A stretch of 7,184 nucleotides of DNA. Origin: Candidatus Glassiibacteriota bacterium. GTDB taxonomy: Bacteria > Gemmatimonadota > Glassbacteria > GWA2-58-10. Both the position numbers and the translations under genes were made by a program. The notes under the pieces were generated by a model. That model searched no databases. It worked only from the letters and a program-made list of their open reading frames with translations, and was not told where the DNA came from. The stretch is from positions 1-7,184 of the forward strand of contig JAUVUV010000107.1 in the NCBI GenBank assembly GCA_030604975.1, written 5' to 3'. Positions 6,731 through 7,184 of the stretch are shown here, one piece after another (the stretch's first letter is position 1; each line of letters begins with the position of its first letter).

Positions 6731-6805
6731 TCAACTCTCCGCTTCGAACATCCCGAACTCGGTCGGGATTTCCCGCAGATCGTATCGCTTCAGATTAACT
6801 TTCAT
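6731..6805 (-). CDS. Possible 24-residue peptide overlapping the end of the GcvH-like gene
   Basis: The ATG at 6805 overlaps the preceding GcvH-like stop (ATGAAAGTTAA) and the frame reads MKVNLKRYDLREIPTEFG then MFEAES before a TGA at 6733-6731. The peptide is charged and soluble with no motif I recognise. The GGAG before the ATG directly abuts it, which is too close for good initiation. The frame stays open for some distance beyond the TGA, into the HybA-like gene. It could be a real small protein, a translational coupling device or chance. Confidence 0.25.
   Translation of the reverse strand: MKVNLKRYDLREIPTEFGMFEAES
6750..6769. repeat. Inverted repeat (7-bp stem) in the leader of the HybA-like gene
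   Basis: ATCCCGA (6750-6756) and TCGGGAT (6763-6769) are perfect arms around a 6-base loop. No T run follows on the minus strand, so it is not a standard intrinsic terminator. It could be an mRNA hairpin that modulates expression between the upstream GcvH-like gene and the HybA-like gene, or an operator half-site pair. Confidence 0.35.
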
Positions 6806-7184
6806 CTCCGAAAAATTCTTTTTTTATCATTTCCCAGTGCCTGTCATCCACTATGCTGCTTATCCCCATCACCGGGATTCCCCCGTCGCACATGGTTTGA
6901 AGGGTAAAATCTTCTGTGGACACCTGCTCTGTAAGCAAATCCCTCATTCTGCGCATTTCATCGGCCAACCACCCTTTAGCCTTGCTGCCCAATATCAGAG
7001 AGCGAGAACTCTGCAGAAAATTCTTCGGCTTCAGGCGAAGAATCCAGCCGTCCTTATACTGGTCGGTGAGTAATATTTCCGGATCTTTCAGTACTGTCTC
7101 ATTTACCGCTTCGACCCTTCCCGCGACCGGTATCCTGGCCTTTACCCGGCGTCCTCTGCTTTGTATTGTCACTGCTGGCGAATC
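6795..7184 (-). CDS. GcvH-like protein, C-terminal part (cut by right edge), lacking lipoyl-lysine
   Basis: 129 residues are visible and the frame is open at the window edge, so an internal GTG at 7172 need not be the start. Visible residues about 17-52 match the second half of the GcvH fold: RIPVAGRVEAVN, then DPEILLTDQYKDGWILRLKP. In ungapped alignment with E. coli GcvH the lipoyl-lysine position is Gly (residue 11, in SRGRRVKARIP). The extension has W72 and MCDGGIPVMG (98-107), then W117 and a KKEFF end, matching the other two GcvH-like proteins in this window. The missing N-terminus may contain a membrane helix or a Cys motif. The stop is 182 bases before the HybA-like start, so the same transcript is likely. 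A role with the HybA/HybB module is inferred from position only. Confidence 0.82.
   Translation of the reverse strand, partial: DSPAVTIQSRGRRVKARIPVAGRVEAVNETVLKDPEILLTDQYKDGWILRLKPKNFLQSSRSLILGSKAKGWLADEMRRMRDLLTEQVSTEDFTLQTMCDGGIPVMGISSIVDDRHWEMIKKEFFGDES

Noticed and set aside
2676..7184. Glycine cleavage system
   Set aside because: Three GcvH-like proteins are present but the lipoyl-lysine appears absent, C-terminal extensions are present, and no gcvT/gcvP or lipoate genes are adjacent.
1..7184. CRISPR arrays, tRNA or rRNA genes, insertion sequences
   Set aside because: I saw no regularly spaced direct repeats, no tRNA-like cloverleaf or rRNA motifs, and no transposase or terminal inverted repeats.

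Overview
All convincing genes in this window lie on the minus strand, so the biological reading order runs from the right edge (7184) to the left edge (1). The content suggests an anaerobic, cytochrome c-producing bacterium of the Desulfobacterota (former Deltaproteobacteria) type or a related anaerobic phylum. The clues are a sensor kinase with two heme-attachment motifs in its extracytoplasmic domain, an NtrC-family sigma-54 activator, a HybA/HybB-type electron-transfer pair, and GcvH-like proteins with a Cys-rich N-terminal motif that I associate from memory with such organisms. This is inference from gene content; there is no phylogenetic marker.

Layout in transcription order: (1) 7184-6795, the C-terminal part of a GcvH-like protein cut by the window edge; (2) 6805-6731, a possible 24-residue peptide; (3) 6612-5752, a HybA-like ferredoxin with four [4Fe-4S] motifs, a Tat-like signal and a C-terminal membrane anchor; (4) 5750-4512, a HybB/NrfD-family multi-pass membrane protein, one base after the ferredoxin stop; (5) 4310-3609, a membrane-anchored GcvH-like protein; (6) 3488-2676, a soluble GcvH-like protein with an N-terminal Cys motif; (7) a 284-base gap, 2675-2392, with a plausible promoter and palindromes; (8) 2391-760, a heme-binding sensor histidine kinase; (9) 746-1, the N-terminal 248 residues of its partner NtrC-type regulator, cut by the left edge.

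Proposed logic (inference): HybA and HybB form a membrane module that exchanges electrons between a periplasmic partner and the quinone pool. Three GcvH-fold proteins surround it. All three appear to lack a lysine at the lipoylation position and all three share a C-terminal DGGI module, so they are probably not glycine-cleavage or lipoate carriers but a repurposed family tied to this redox complex. The heme kinase and sigma-54 activator probably sense redox state or a ligand outside the cytoplasm and control this or a neighbouring respiratory operon. No catalytic subunit (hydrogenase or molybdopterin enzyme) is in view; it may lie beyond the right edge. The most novel element is the trio of divergent GcvH-like proteins.
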